Below are positions 1 through 12,300 of a DNA stretch of 64,000 nucleotides, one piece after another. The position numbers and the translations under genes are program-made. The stretch lies in contig CM055104.1 in NCBI GenBank assembly GCA_029204225.1, forward strand, positions 40,501,736-40,565,735. Direction: 5' to 3'. The notes beneath the pieces were generated by a model that did no database searches, had not been told where the DNA came from, and saw only the letters and a list, made by a program, of their open reading frames with translations. Each line of letters begins with the position of its first letter. The first letter of the stretch is position 1. This DNA comes from Diphasiastrum complanatum. Lineage: Eukaryota; Streptophyta; Lycopodiopsida; Lycopodiales; Lycopodiaceae.

Positions 1-55
1 AAATTCAAAAAAAAAACAAATACATTCGCAATACAAATCGAACCCGTTCGCGACA
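1..55 (+). repeat. LTR terminal fragment, inverted relative to the LTR at 1483
   Basis: The first 55 bases are close to the reverse complement of positions 1483-1540, including the A-run and the end gcgaca. They are therefore the 3' end of an LTR of the same family in + orientation. No primer-binding site follows, so this is the outer end of a 3' LTR or a solo LTR, and position 56 onward is flank. The rest of the LTR lies outside the window. Confidence 0.6.
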
Positions 56-399
56 AGAACCGTGGGTACTATGTGTAGGACCTAATCTACTTACCCTTGA
101 AATCTAACCAAAAATGAGGACATCGGTAGATATCTTGAATATGGGTTTGAATCACCTCAAGAAACAGAAAGATTGGATTGATTTGGAATGAGATTAAACT
201 AAACATATTTCATTGTGAATGGAGTGATCATTTCGTTGGAATCAGCTAAGTTTCAAAGTATTTGTAAACAGCAGCAACCTTGTACTAGATTCTCCTCCCA
301 CAACCCTCCAGTCTAACCCCTGATAGAAGATTTTGAATTTGTTATTTTGCTTAGCTATAATAGAAATCCATCTTATAGCCAGTTGCAAAAGATTGTTCT

Positions 400-1419
400 A
401 ACCTTCAATAAGAGCCTTGGAAGGGGGAATGAAGTCGATCAAGATTCTCTTGTTGTAGGTGATGTGTGATGTTGCTCTTGAATCAATGACTACATCATAG
501 TCTTGTTCAGTGTAGCTCGTTGAAGCTTCATCAAGTATTGTGAAGGCTTCATCACCTCTATCTGCATCTTTGGATGACTCTACAACATTTGCCTTCTCAG
601 CCTTGTTCTTTCTTCTTGGGTTGTGAATCTACAATCATATGCAGAGTGCCCCTTCTTCTTGCAGTGCATGCAAGCTATTGCTGGATTGAACCAGCATTTG
701 TAGGTTGTATGGCCTGCTTTGTGCAGTGATCACAGGAAGAAGATTGTTGATTCGAGGACTTCGTCTTGTCGAATTTGGATTTCTTCTTGTTTTTCTTCAT
801 TCCTTTTGTGAAGAGGGCTTTCTCTTGATCACTACTTCCTTCTCCTTCGTCCCTCATCAGTTTCTCATCAACGACAAGACTGATTGCTTTGTCGAATGTC
901 ATATCTGGTAGACTCAGTATGAGCATTCTCAACGGCTGATAGGATGTAGGTAGAGACTTTATGAAGTACATCAGCTGTTGTGGTGCTGGGACCTGGTGCT
1001 CCTATCCTAATGCAGCGAGTTGAGTGAAGATCATTCTGATCTTCTCAATGTATTGGTCTAACTGGTTGCCATCCCATCGTATGGATTGTAGTTGATTGTG
1101 AAGATGCATCACTGAAGTTGCAGTCCTCACTTTGTACTTCTATTTTAATCTTTCCTATGCTGCATGGCTGCTTTCGCAGTCTTCAATCTGCATGAGTAGA
1201 TCTTCGTTGATGGGCAAAACGATGATCGCCATTGCACGCTCATCCTTTCTGATCCATTCAGTTCTCCTTGGGTCTCCCTCTGGAGGCTGCACCTCTGAGG
1301 GTTCGGTCACCGACCAGATGCCTTCGCCCTTAGGAAGTGCTTTGATTTTGAATTTTCATATCCTGTAGTCTGCGCCATCAAGACTGATTGCTACTCTTGT
1401 TTGGATCATTGTAGCCATA
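400..1419 (-). pseudogene. Ty1-copia gag-protease remnant
   Basis: Read on the minus strand from an ATG at 1419-1417, this is a copia Gag polyprotein: N-terminal MATMIQTRVAISLDGADYR, then a UBN2-like body (LPTSYQPLRMLILSLPDMTF, DEKLMRDEGEG). A CCHC knuckle follows near 675-632 (CMHCKKKGHSAYDC), then a frameshift and a protease start near 490-461 reading VIDSRATSHIT. The family motif is DSGATSH, so the active-site Gly is Arg here. Stops interrupt the frame at 1356-1358 (TGA) and 1155-1157 (TAG), both where a family Trp is expected, and at 1002-1004 (TAG). Integrase and RT are absent; below 400 only AT-rich sequence remains. The LTR and PBS at 1471-2208 belong to the same minus-strand element. 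Non-functional. Confidence 0.88.
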
Positions 1420-1470
1420 TTGTGTTGTCTAGAAAATCACTGTTCAGATATCAATAGTGATAACATGTCC

Positions 1471-1482
1471 GCTCTGATACCA
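1471..1482 (-). other. Retrotransposon primer-binding site (iMet-tRNA)
   Basis: gctctgatacca on the + strand is the complement of TGGTATCAGAGC, the standard plant copia PBS. It directly abuts the LTR at 1483 and sits just outside the gag start, which fixes the element on the minus strand. Confidence 0.9.
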
Positions 1483-2208
1483 TGTCGCAAACGGGTTTGG
1501 TTTGTATCGCGAACGTATTTGTTTTTTTTGAATTTTTTTATGCGGAAGCTTACAAGATCCTAGACACGCGACTACAGATCACAGAATAGGTATCATTCTA
1601 GCAATCAAGACAGCGTAAGACAAGAAGTTACACGAGATAGAGCAACTATATTATCAGTTTAATTTTTAGAGCGAGATGGTCATTGTCTCACTCGTTAGCA
1701 GTCTGACGCTCTGCTCTTTCGCTATGTTCTACTTGGCAGACCTTCATGCACAGCTGTTTTGTTTCTTTTCATTTTCTTTTTTTCTTTTCCGCTCTATCCA
1801 TACTCACACTCTCTGTGTTTTCTTTTGATCCAAAAACTAGTTTATATCTCCACTATGTGGAGTTTACAAGATAGCTAAATAGAGATTTACAAGAGTAGTT
1901 AACGCTAATCAACTAATCAGTTACTCTTCGTTATTGCTAACCGTTTCAACTGGGCGTGAAGTTTAAGACTCCACGCCCGTTGAGCTGCCAGCTGGCAGCG
2001 TGAAAGATTTCTTTTCGTTTTTTTTCGTTTCGTGTTGTGTCATGTCTTTTTGGTCTTGGAAGCATGTTTGACTTTCGCAAATCATTCGACCTTCGATATT
2101 CGCTTCGCTTCGTGTCTCAGGGTTTTCGATGGACGTTGACTTTCGCGAATTGTTCGCCATTTGACCTTCGCTTTGTGTCGCTTCGCTTTGCGTCACGGCA
2201 AAGTTGCA
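1483..2208 (-). repeat. 5' LTR of the minus-strand copia element
   Basis: The LTR begins with TG next to the PBS. A matching CA lies near 2208, giving about 725 bp. The distal boundary is inferred and could be off by tens of bases because no second full LTR is in view. It contains an oligo-T run near the PBS end and several tcgcgaa-type repeats. The PBS-proximal 55 bp recur inverted at positions 1-55. Confidence 0.65.
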
Positions 2209-2227
2209 GGAGTTCACCATTTTTTAC

Positions 2228-2458
2228 AGTTCTCAGAACCGTGGGGTGAACCGTACCATGAATAGTGGTACAGTTCATCATAAATAAATAATTAATTAAT
2301 TAATGTTTTGGGCTCATTTAATTAAAAATAAACCTTAAAAAAAGTTTAATTATTGATTAAATGGTTCACCAGTACCGTGGCCAATTTTTTTGAACCCTAA
2401 ACCGTATGGTTTTCAGAACCGTGGTGAATAATCCGCGGTTCATTAATTCTATGGTTCT
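2228..2458. repeat. Palindromic AT-rich element, MITE-like
   Basis: A stem gaaccgtacca / tggtacagttc flanks a 7-nt loop near 2245-2275. The motif agaaccgtgg occurs at both ends (near 2235 and 2418), and the right end reads inverted as agaacca...gaaccgcgg. The centre is an AT-rich spacer. No target duplication is convincing, so the borders are approximate. It resembles the better-defined palindromic MITE at 61121 in style but not in sequence. Confidence 0.4.
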
Positions 2459-2459
2459 A

Positions 2460-3828
2460 TCGAAAGTCACTACCTGTAGCAGTTAGAAGATGAAATTGAA
2501 ATCATAACAGCTAGAAAAATAAAAAAGCTCTATTCCAAGGTAGCACTTTTTAGCATTACGATGATGTAAATGTACAAGGGTAAATCAAGAGAGAGCCATA
2601 GATGAGGAGCTGGAGCTGCAAATGGAAATTATGCCGGAGCTAGCGATGGAGGTGCAGATGGAGACAGAGTTTATGCACCTGGAGCTAGAGGAAATTGCGT
2701 TTATGTTTTTATGTTTCTTCTTGTATGTGTTTATTTCAGAGTGCCCATCACCCGTAGGCTGGGAGCTCTTTCACCCTCATATGTTTACAACATCAAAGAA
2801 ACCATAGGCATGTGCGTGCAATGGCCTCTCCCGTCTACAAACCTCTGTAAATGATGTTAAGTATTATTGATGTTTATGTTTTCTATTTGTTCGTGCATGT
2901 GTTCATGTCAAAGTGCGGGCAATGCTTGACAAATGGAGTCATTGACAATGCAATACTTCCAATGGTATCGGGTGGTAATCATTTGATAGCATGGGTACAT
3001 TCATTAGGTATTCATGTGTATGTTCCATGACCATTTGCCTCTACTCAAGTTAACACCTTTGAGAATAAACATCTCCAGACGTAAGTTTCTCTAACACTCT
3101 TCCTTAAAGTTCATAATTTGGTAGGCTAGGTGCATACAATAGACATACATCTGTATAGTCCATGGTCATGGGCCCCTAAAGTGATGATTGCATCTATTAC
3201 AGATCCCACTGCTATTCTGCTATGACTATAATCTGCCAATCTATGACCTATAGAGACGTATAGATCTAAAACTTCCAACTTTTGTAGTTCTATCTAAGTA
3301 TAGCGCTCCTTATACTTGAGTTAGCATTTTAGACGTTTCATTGTGTTAAACATTTTAAATATTAGCCGATTACTCATATCAGACACATTTTTTTACAAGA
3401 GTATTGGTGATTAGAAATCGAACTCAAGTTGGAATGTTCTTTTGGAATAAACTCAAACTTACATGGATAGGAAACTGAAACTTACATGGCTCAATTGTCC
3501 TCCTTTGTTGTCCCATTATCGTATTTTGAATTCTATACAACATGTACATCGGGATAAAGCATGCATGAGTATGCCATTTAGAATTTGGTGACCAGACCAT
3601 TGCTCCCAAACGTTCAATCCAAGTTCTAACTCCACCGGGGGTTTGACCACTTGGTAGTAACCAAGTTAGCACATTCAAGAATAAACATCTCCGAGTGTTA
3701 GTTTCTCGAATACTCTTCCTTGAAGTTCATCCTCATAGTGTAAGTATTGTTTTTGAATAAAATGTACTAAGGAATATGGAGTTTGTATCAGTTGTCCTAC
3801 AGTACATATGCATCCATTATTTTTGTAG
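2460..3828. other. Non-coding stretch
   Basis: No supported gene. Near 2610-2700 there is a Glu-codon-rich simple tract (gagctggagctg type). The only structured feature is the duplicated segment listed at 3055-3738. Confidence 0.6.
3055..3738 (+). repeat. Direct repeat pair, about 75 bp, 620 bp apart
   Basis: The segment around 3055-3125 (agaataaacatctcc ... actcttccttaaagttcat) recurs at about 3675-3738 (agaataaacatctcc ... actcttccttgaagttcat) with scattered mismatches. Both copies are in the same orientation. They may be the ends of a short element or an old duplication. The intervening 550 bp show no coding frame I trust. Confidence 0.6.
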
Positions 3829-4511
3829 ATGTCAAGTGAATCAAGACCTGGTCTTCGAAGATGCACATGCAACTGCAAGTGCAAACACACATCGCTCGGT
3901 GTTGAATACGTATCCGATCGTGTGTACTATCTTCATTGCCGTCAAGATGCACTTGGAAAAGTCCACCCCAGTGTAAGGCATGAAATCGGAGAGGCATCAG
4001 AGATGTTGCAAACACCTCAACCAAGACATTCAACTACAAATGCCCAATGGCAAACAAGAAAAGTGACATGCAATTGCAAGTCTTCTTGCACAGGTGGAAG
4101 ATTGGTTCATCCAGCTACTTTCGCCAGACAAAATTGTCTCAAACAAGGTATGATAATATTATTACCAAATGGGGATTTCCAATAGAATCCCATGTCAATA
4201 CAGAGACCTTCATGAGTCAAGATGATAACAACACTATGTACGATGAAGTACTCCATGGGGACACAACTAATGAGGATGTCTCACATGAGACTCCTCAATG
4301 CTATAGGGAACAACCAGAGGACCTATCTCTAGAGGACAAAATATTAGAAAGATGTATTGAGATGCAGGCATTGTGGGATAAATATCAAACACCCATACAA
4401 TTTCAAGATGAAATGTTACGACTTCTTTTCAGGGACATGGTTGGGTCAAAGGATGCCACAAATGCAAATGTAAAAACAAAACCAAGTCCTTGCCAAACTT
4501 TTGGTCCCTAA
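3829..4511 (+). pseudogene. Cys-rich protein remnant, possibly CACTA/TNP2-like
   Basis: Two overlapping frames read as one decayed protein. Frame one (3829-4185) has two Cys-rich motifs, RCTCNCKCKHTSLGV near 3858 and VTCNCKSSCTGGRLVHPATF near 4066. The second resembles the CxCxxC...R...H start found in plant TNP2/CACTA transposase-like proteins. Frame two (4047-4511) continues with an acidic, Met-rich stretch and ends SPCQTFGP. A third CxKCKCK-like motif is readable out of frame at about 4451. A frameshift near 4150 would join the two frames. No catalytic domain and no CACTA termini were found, so the assignment is tentative; a broken host gene is the alternative. Confidence 0.35.
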
Positions 4512-4725
4512 TTAGCTACATTTCTATAGTAGATAGCCTTTAAAAGGTCATGTGGTAGTTTTGCAGCTTAGTATCTCTGTAAGAAATCTGCATCCTTGAA
4601 TGTGGTTGTTTCATTGTGTTCCATTCTCCGGATAAGCCAATAAATAATCCCAAAATATAAAAAACAAAGCATCTCACTACTTGGAAAATGTTGTACCAAT
4701 GGATTAAAGGAAGATGTGTGCTCAC

Positions 4726-4807
4726 CAACGCTGACGAGCAATGAGAGTAATCTTCTGCCTCCAGGCAATGTCAGAGATTTGAAAGAAGAAATATCGATGG
4801 CAGACTC
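4726..4807 (-). CDS. Putative internal exon of an unidentified host gene
   Basis: On the minus strand an acceptor ending AATTCAG precedes an 82-bp open exon encoding ESAIDISSFKSLTLPGGRR then LLSLLVSV. It ends at a good donor (GTTG|GTGAGC). The peptide looks coding in composition, but I do not recognise the family. A possible upstream exon ending GACATCAAG|GTCAGT lies near 4905-4930 but has no clean acceptor. No neighbouring exons could be chained with confidence. Confidence 0.35.
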
Positions 4808-4899
4808 CTGAATTATAAGATCAATTGCTGCATTACACAACAGGATGAAGGATATAATCAGCTCAAGCTACATGAGGAAAAGACGATATAAAAAACATT

Positions 4900-7473
4900 A
4901 CTGACCTTGATGTCTTTTTCAGCCTTGTTTGTTCAAATCAACGTATACTGCGGAATGTCGTTCCCACTAGAGAGTAATAAAAGGACTAATACTGTCATTA
5001 TTAGTGCAAAAACAAGGAATAAGCGGAGTGGATAGGAGAAGTGATTACAAATTGGTCATTAACAAATGTTTCAACAATGTGGCTGCCAATACAACCTTGA
5101 GAAAAAGATACCACGTAAACAATATCATAACACATGAAAACAAGCTGAATACTTTGCAATGAATTCCATACTCGGATTAGGAGTAAACTCGGAGCATTGA
5201 GAACTACTAAGAACCCAACTCGCTCATGGCATATCATTCTAAACTCAGGTTAATGGAATGAAGCATCTGAATGTAGGAGCTAGAGACTCGCCATCTAGCA
5301 AAATGGTGCTCACTTGTCAATTCGACCCTCACCAGTCAAATGAAAACTTGCAAACAAATTACCCATTAATGCTGGTTCCAAAGATAGCACTGTGGTTAGG
5401 TTCAGCCTGCCAGTAGCAAGAACTAGCCTTTGTATAGTTGTTTAAGTTCTATTCACAGTCAATAGCAATTCCAACAAAAGGAAATCCATTACTAAACTAA
5501 GTCACCATGGAAAACATTGTTTAAGCATGCAACCAACACATAAACAAGATGATTGAATCCCATTGCTTTTATATTGTGGGTTCAGTATATAGATTCAGAA
5601 CATTTGATGACATGAGCTTGCTTCAAACCTCTTGACATACTGAAAAGACTACATAGAAAATAGATTCACATTCTATAAATGTAGTACTCAAATTTAGAAT
5701 GGTTAATGCTGTAGCCTAGCTTCTAATATCTGAATGACATTATTTATTCAATAGCAATCATGTTACACACAACAATGGAATGATTCTATTCAAGAAGGTG
5801 CAGCAATATTTGCATTACAATAAAATGTATCCTCTTCTTTGCCAGAAGAAGGAAGAAAGATCTATCATTAAAGCACAAAAATCTTGGAAAGAGAACTTCG
5901 CTCCTCTCCTGCAGAAGGCAGAGAATAGAATGAATGAAGAAGAAACATGCTCCTCCTGGTATACTCGCTGCATTAGAGAGAACCTTTGAAAACTACTATA
6001 GAATGGTCCACCAACGTAAAAAAGCCAATAGAATGTTGCCAACAAAGAATCAGTAGTTAGCGTACATGTGGTCAGCCATAGAAATGCCTCAGATAAAAAC
6101 TGAGTGTAGCTTGTATTTCTCATTATAGAGACTCCGATGTTGGTCATTAATGAAGAAGGCCTTGGCTGGCTCAAAATCTGTCCAAATCAGCCCTTACTGC
6201 TCAGAAGTAGAGCGCTGGAGGTGCTTGTGAATCCCTAGAAGTTCGCTACTAGATAATGTTTGGAAATAGCCATTGAAATAGCCATTCTACTCTTCGCTAC
6301 CTTACTGAAAGAATGCTCTAAAGAGATGCATAATGGAAAAGAAGAAGTGCAATTCCAGATCCAACGTTGTTGCTGAAAGAGCTGCCTAGAACGCTACCGT
6401 ATTTGACATTAGAATTGCGTGAGGGAGAGAACCAGAAAACCGCTTGGCCGGTTTGCCTTTAATAAATGCAAAGAGCACCTTCAATGTTGATAGGAAGGCT
6501 CTTGAAATAGTATCTTTTAACAATTGGGTGCTCTTCATAAGCCTGATTTACTTTAAGGAAGGAAAGACAAACTTGTCCTTAAGAAATGCAATTGTGCGCT
6601 TTGAAATTATGGCATGCCTTACAAAATATATAACTCTAAAGTGGTAAGGCAATTGCGTTCAGCAGTGGCTAGTGGTAGCTTAAGTGTAGCAATTAATATG
6701 CTATGCACTGTGATAAAGAGAAAAAGGCTTTAAATTTAGCAGTAAAAAGCCATAAAATTTGAATACACGAGAAACCATGCCACCACAATCTGGCTAATGG
6801 AATAGTCCAACGATATTCTGAACTGAATGCTTCAAAACAATCAAGGAAAGCGGATGAACATTTCTCAAGGGGAAAAATCATTCCAATTTACTTATTCAGT
6901 ACCTTGCAACTCATCTCATCGGAGACCAGGCATCACTCTTATAGTCCTTCAAATATTTTCCTCAGCGTGATAATACATCTTAAGAACTTACAAGCTGAGC
7001 AAAGGTTTACTGTCTTGCTGCCCTCAGGACACTCGCTGGCTGCACTTCATCAAGGAACATATTCAAGCTTCCAATGGTGTGTTGCTCAATGCAAATGCAA
7101 CTTCAGAGCAGAGCTCTTCCCGACCTGGCAGCATGATCAACATGATGCGCTTGATCAGGTACATCAGAAAGACCGAGCTAAGAACACATCTCTGCCAAAC
7201 TATTGCATAAACTGAACTCCTGTGCTTGTGTCTATACCTACCAATCCGCCAGTGATGTGCTGAGAAATCGATGCTAGCAAAATGCAAGTTTCAGCATCTC
7301 AATTTTCCATTTTTTTCCTGGATTTCGGTTCACAACCATTGTTCCATGTGAAAAAGAAAGCAATGCACAAATTGATTCTTGGATTCATGAGACCACGGTG
7401 CGAAGAGCGATGGAATCTACACACGAAGGATGATCGAGGCACAAGCATGATCGATGAGCACGAGTGCGATATC
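4900..7473. other. AT-rich region without a confident gene
   Basis: Short open frames occur on both strands. Around 7000-7287 several frames are open at once. One minus-strand frame there (EELCSEVAFALSN) resembles an Armadillo helix, and + strand frames are equally open, so no gene can be called. The region could hold small exons of the gene suggested at 4726-4807, but no chain of splice sites and phases supports this. Confidence 0.5.
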
Positions 7474-7529
7474 TGGTGCATCCAGGACGAGGAGATAGGC
7501 GTGGTGCATCCAGGACGAGGAGATAGGCG
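7474..7529 (+). repeat. Perfect 28-bp tandem duplication
   Basis: tggtgcatccaggacgagga plus gataggcg occurs twice head to tail, at 7474-7501 and 7502-7529, with no mismatch. It is followed at 7573-7604 by a short CT-rich simple repeat. It looks recent because it is identical; no function is evident. Confidence 0.9.
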
Positions 7530-8210
7530 TGGAGAGAACTATCCATTAATGCATTGCTTCCATGTTCACTCTTGTCTCTCTCTCTTTCTCTCTCTCTCGC
7601 TCGCTTTTGGGCCAGCATGCGATCAATTTGGATGTACTAAACTTCATGTTTGGATGTACTAAACTTCATGCCAAACAATAATACAATAAGGATGAATCAA
7701 TGAGCCATGTAAAGCAACATGGACTAAAATTGACTTTTTTAATATGTATGCATCATACTCAAACTGCCACAGGTTGTTGACATCAAATTCGAGCCACTTT
7801 GATAGGTAGGAGACAATTTCATCTCCAAGGGTCAACAAGTATTGTCGCAAACGGTAGACTGATCAAGTTCAGTCGTTCAATCACCCGAACATCAGACTTG
7901 AGTCATCTCGTATGACAGGGGTCAACTCTATTGGTAAGGGGTCGAAGTCAACAAATCCTAATGCTACAAAAAAATTGAAAAATTGGAATATGCATAATCT
8001 ACTTTCTGAACCTACTTGATCCAGACATCAAATAAGTGTCGATATGGAGTTGAAGATGTCTTTGATCATTGAGGAGTTCAAGGTGTCTGGATCAACTCGA
8101 AATTCTTTCATGTCCAAACTTTTTAAAGATTCCTTATGCATTAGGGTCAGTCATTATCATCTCACCACGTCTCTATGGGTTAATATCTTACAGTTGCTAT
8201 AATTCTTTTG

Positions 8211-9060
8211 CCCATTCTCGATTGCATGGGTACCTCACTTTCATTCAATTGATTTCTCTCATACAATGTCCTTGAATCTCATTGAATTTCTTCCTAATTG
8301 TGACTTAGGTTTCGTCAGAAGATGCCTTTGAAATCCACAAGTGTATAGTCAAGTCCAATGTTACTGGGGCCTTCTTATAAAGTGTCATTAAAAGGGCATA
8401 ATCACGTTAGATATCTATTCATGATCATGAGATTTGCATCATAAATTGTATCCTTATGCCAATAGGCACAACCACAATTCTGTTGCAACATCCAGCAGTT
8501 CATGGCGCATCAATGTTTTAGGCGGATTAATAAGGTGGCATCTTGTCTTTCCTCTCAACGTTGTGGGTGCAAGCTGGATTGATAGTGCACCTACTTTTGC
8601 TCAGATTCACCATCAATTTTGTCATCTCACTTGCTAATTGTCCCCAATCACATCTTCTACCCAATCTCGATTGCATGATTACCTCACTTTCATTCAATTG
8701 ATTTCTCGAATACAGTGTCCTTGACTCTCGTTGAGCTTCCCCCTAAAATAGACTTAGGTTTCACTAGAAGATGCATTTGGAATCCACAAGTGGATAGTCA
8801 AGTCCAATGTTACTGGGGCTTTCTCAAAAAGTGCCATTACAAGGGCATAATAACATCATATATTTATTCATGCTCACAAATTTGCATCATAAATTGTATC
8901 CTTCCATCAACAGAAAAAACTCACGATTCTGTTGCAACATTTATTAGTGTGTGGCAGATCAATCTGGTGGCATCTTGCATTTTGTTTGAACGTTGTGGGT
9001 GTAGGCTGGATTGATAGTGCACCTACTTCTGCTCAGATTCACCACCAATTTGTCATATCA
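8211..9060 (+). repeat. Tandem duplication, 449-bp unit
   Basis: Copy 1 starts cccattctcgattgcatg at 8211 and copy 2 cccaatctcgattgcatg at 8660. They share collinear blocks throughout, such as cctcactttcattcaattga, agtcaagtccaatgttactg and ctggattgatagtgcaccta. Mismatches and small indels are spread along the length, so the duplication is old. No conserved open frame is shared. Confidence 0.85.
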
Positions 9061-9121
9061 CTTGCTAGTTTTTCCCAAAGTTTATCAAAGATAAGCACAG
9101 AGGAAGAGAGAGAAAGAAAAT

Positions 9122-9123
<2 letters not shown>

Positions 9124-9218
<95 letters not shown>

Positions 9219-9236
9219 GGGGGGGGGGGGGGGGGG
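9124..9236 (+). repeat. (GA)n microsatellite followed by a 19-G tract
   Basis: An almost pure GA array runs from 9124 to 9216, followed by one C and then 19 consecutive G at 9218-9236. The purine strand is the + strand. The open frames of Arg-Glu or Ser-Leu repeats here are artefacts of the dinucleotide. Confidence 0.97.
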
Positions 9237-9359
9237 TCGCTCTTTTGCACTCGATTTTGTTCAATTCCAAGCAGCACTATGATAGAAAGCAATTGTGCTC
9301 AAAGACAGCTATTTGTGCACACCCCCATTTCAAGTGATAGACAACAATTTTGAGTTATA

Positions 9360-12300
9360 TCATGTGGTTCCATTGATAAGGGATTAAAAATAATCAATTT
9401 GAATGTACTAAACTCCATATTGGTCAATGTTGATCAGTCGATGATCTAAGCAAAGAGAAAGACATGGAATTTGGGCTATCCCAAGTGATAGGTACCAAAT
9501 TTGAGCTATCACGATGTCTCAAAGTCAAAATGTTGCAAATTCCAAGTGGAAATAAGATAACTCGCCCTCATATATATAGGAAAGTTATAACTCGCCTACT
9601 GCCATTTTTGGACAATGGAGGGTCATGAGTGAGAAAGGCCAAAAATTCAACCATCTTGAGTGATAGATAGCAAATTTGAGCTAGGTCATGTGATAGGAAT
9701 CAAATATCATCAATAAATGGTGGAACTCGAGCAGAGTTGATGTACTAAACTTGATGTTGGACAATAAGGATGATTCAATGAGCCCGTGTAAAGCAACATG
9801 GATTGGAATTGACTTTTCTCATATATATACATTATACTCAAAGTGTCACGAGTCAATTCCATTGATAAGGGATACAAAATAATAGATTTGAATGTACTGG
9901 ACTGCATATTAGTCGATTTTGGTCACTCGATGAGCTAAGTCAAGAAAAAGGCATCGAATTTAGGCTATTCCAAGTGATAGGTGCCAACTACGTCAATGTC
10001 TCAAAGTCAAAGTTTTGCTAATCTCATCACTTGATGGATAATCTTGAGTGATAAAGGCCAAAAATTCAACTATCTTTACAACATTATCGAGTGATAAAGG
10101 CCAAAATTCAACTATCAATGTACTAGCTAGTTGAATTTCATCACTCAGTGAGCCATGTTGAGTGATAAGGACCAAAATCACAACAAAGGCATCAAACTTA
10201 ATCTATCTCGAGTGATAGACCAGAAATTAGAGCTACATCATGTGTTAGGGTCAATTTTATCAATAAGGGATTGAACTAGATCAATCCAAATGTCCCCCCA
10301 CACTCAAGATCTGCCAAATTCAATGACTAACTTAGTTTTGTCTTGTACCAATGACCAAAGATACATTTTATGCATCAAATCTGAGCTATTTGAATATCCA
10401 AAACTTGAAATTTCACATTGAGAGACAAGGACCAAACTTGAGCTATCAAGAGTGATATGAATCAAATTCGAGCAACTTCGGGTGGTAAAAATTGTATATT
10501 TTGAACCAAAATCAAGCCATGTTGATTTATATGCTTCATGTTTGAGTCATTTACATTTCCAAAACTACAAATTCCTTGATTTTGATCACTCAATGAGAGA
10601 GACTTTTGAGTGATACGGTCCAAAAACAAGCTATCTCGAGTGCAAGCGATCAAATTTAAGGTACCTCAAGTGGTAGGAGTCTATTTCAGCAAAAGAGAGA
10701 GAACTATATCAATTTGAATATCCTAAATTTGAGATTGGCTGATCTTGATCACATAATGAACAATTTCAAATGATAAGAAATAAAATTATATGCCAGACAT
10801 CAAATTCCAGCTATCTCGAGTGATAGACATAACTTGGCAAACATTGGCAAAATCTATTCTCTAAGTTGTTTGTTTGTCACCGACAATATTCTATCGACAT
10901 ATTGGACTATATTCTTTGCTAATTATGGATATGCTTCAAGTTTGAGTCACCTATACTTTCAAAACTAGGGATTCCTTAAATTTGAACTCAATGAGAGAAT
11001 CCTCAGTGGTACAAGTCGAAATCAATTTGGAAGAGATTGAATTTGAGGTGTTTGAAATGATAAGGGTCTATTTAATAAAAGAGAAATCAAACTATAGCAA
11101 TTTGAATGTCAATTTTTTAAATATCTCTATATACCTCCTTCATCTCTCTGTTGTCTTGCATGTAATTAACTATCACTCACTCTAGGTGAGTTGGTGAGTC
11201 TATTGGATTCAAAGGGAATAGGTCAAGGATTCAAGTTTACTCATATGCATTCAGCCACTCAATTGGGAGCTCAAAAGTTTGGAGAGTAGAGACGGGCCAC
11301 TAATTTGAGATTAATCAAGTTTTATCACTCAATGCCTTATGTGGAGCCATAAAGACCAAAATTATGTATTGGGCCTCCAATTTGACTTATTGAGCCATAA
11401 TTTCCAAGATCGCATCTTAGGCATCTAATTTGAGTTATTTTAAATAATAAGCTTGAACTTTTTGGTAGCTAAATGCCTTTCAATATTCAAGAATTCAGTA
11501 TTTATCCAAAATTGAGCTATCTCAAGTGATAGACATCAAAACAGAGCTATCTCAAGTCGTAGACATCAAGTTTGAGCTATCTTGAGTGATAAATATGAAA
11601 GTTGAGCCATTTTGAGTGTAGGGCCCAATTCCATCAATGAGCCTAGATGAAAATCGAGCAACCTAACTGTTCTAAATTTGAGATTGATTAAATTTGAATA
11701 CTCTACCAACTATGTCGAGTGATTAGGATCGAAATCACATGCTAGGCATCGAGTTTTGCTATCTTGAGTGAAAGGCATCAAATTTGTACTTTCTCGAACA
11801 TCTAAGCTCAAGGTTGCACTAATTTGATTTCCCTAGGAGCAATCTCTAATGATAATGGCCAAATTTGAGCTATCTCGATTTGAACACATTATTTTTTAGT
11901 TATCTATCTTCTGCAAGGGGCCAAACAAAAGCAATCTTAATATACCAAGTTTGGGATTGATCAAGTTTGATCACTCGATCTAGTATGCGGAGCCATAAAG
12001 ATTAAAACCACATGATAGTGGCTAAAATTCAGCTTTTTTGATTCAAACACATCAAATTTTAGGTATTCTTGAGTCTCATCTACAAGGGATCGAACTCAAG
12101 CAATATAAATATCCCAAATTTGAGATTTACCAAATTTTGCTCACTCAATGGATTACGTGAAGCCATAAAGACCAAAATCACATGCGAGGCATCCAATTTG
12201 AGCTATCTTGAGTGATAGCCATAAAATTTGATCTAATTAAAATTTTTATCGTAGAGATTCTTTGATTGTATCACTCTAGGAACAACCTTAAGTGAGAATA

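Larger units (their letters stand above)
7628..9850 (+). repeat. Dispersed direct repeat (7650-7795 and 9738-9850)
   Basis: Both segments carry gatgtactaaact, caataaggatga, caatgagcc, gtaaagcaacatgga and ttgactttt in the same order with small indels, about 2.1 kb apart. The first copy starts with a doubled tttggatgtactaaacttcat unit at 7628-7670. The second copy is embedded in the degenerate field that continues to 13.7 kb, so both are probably outlying copies of its units. Confidence 0.6.

Noticed and set aside
7000-7287. Armadillo-like protein (EELCSEVAFALSN on the minus strand)
   Set aside because: The peptide is short, + strand frames are equally open, and no splice sites or neighbouring repeats support it.
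9065-9353. Overlapping open frames of Arg-Glu and Ser-Leu repeats (also at 21558-21836, 42350-42836, 43575-43957, 60002-60262)
   Set aside because: They arise only because (GA)n has no stop codon in several frames.
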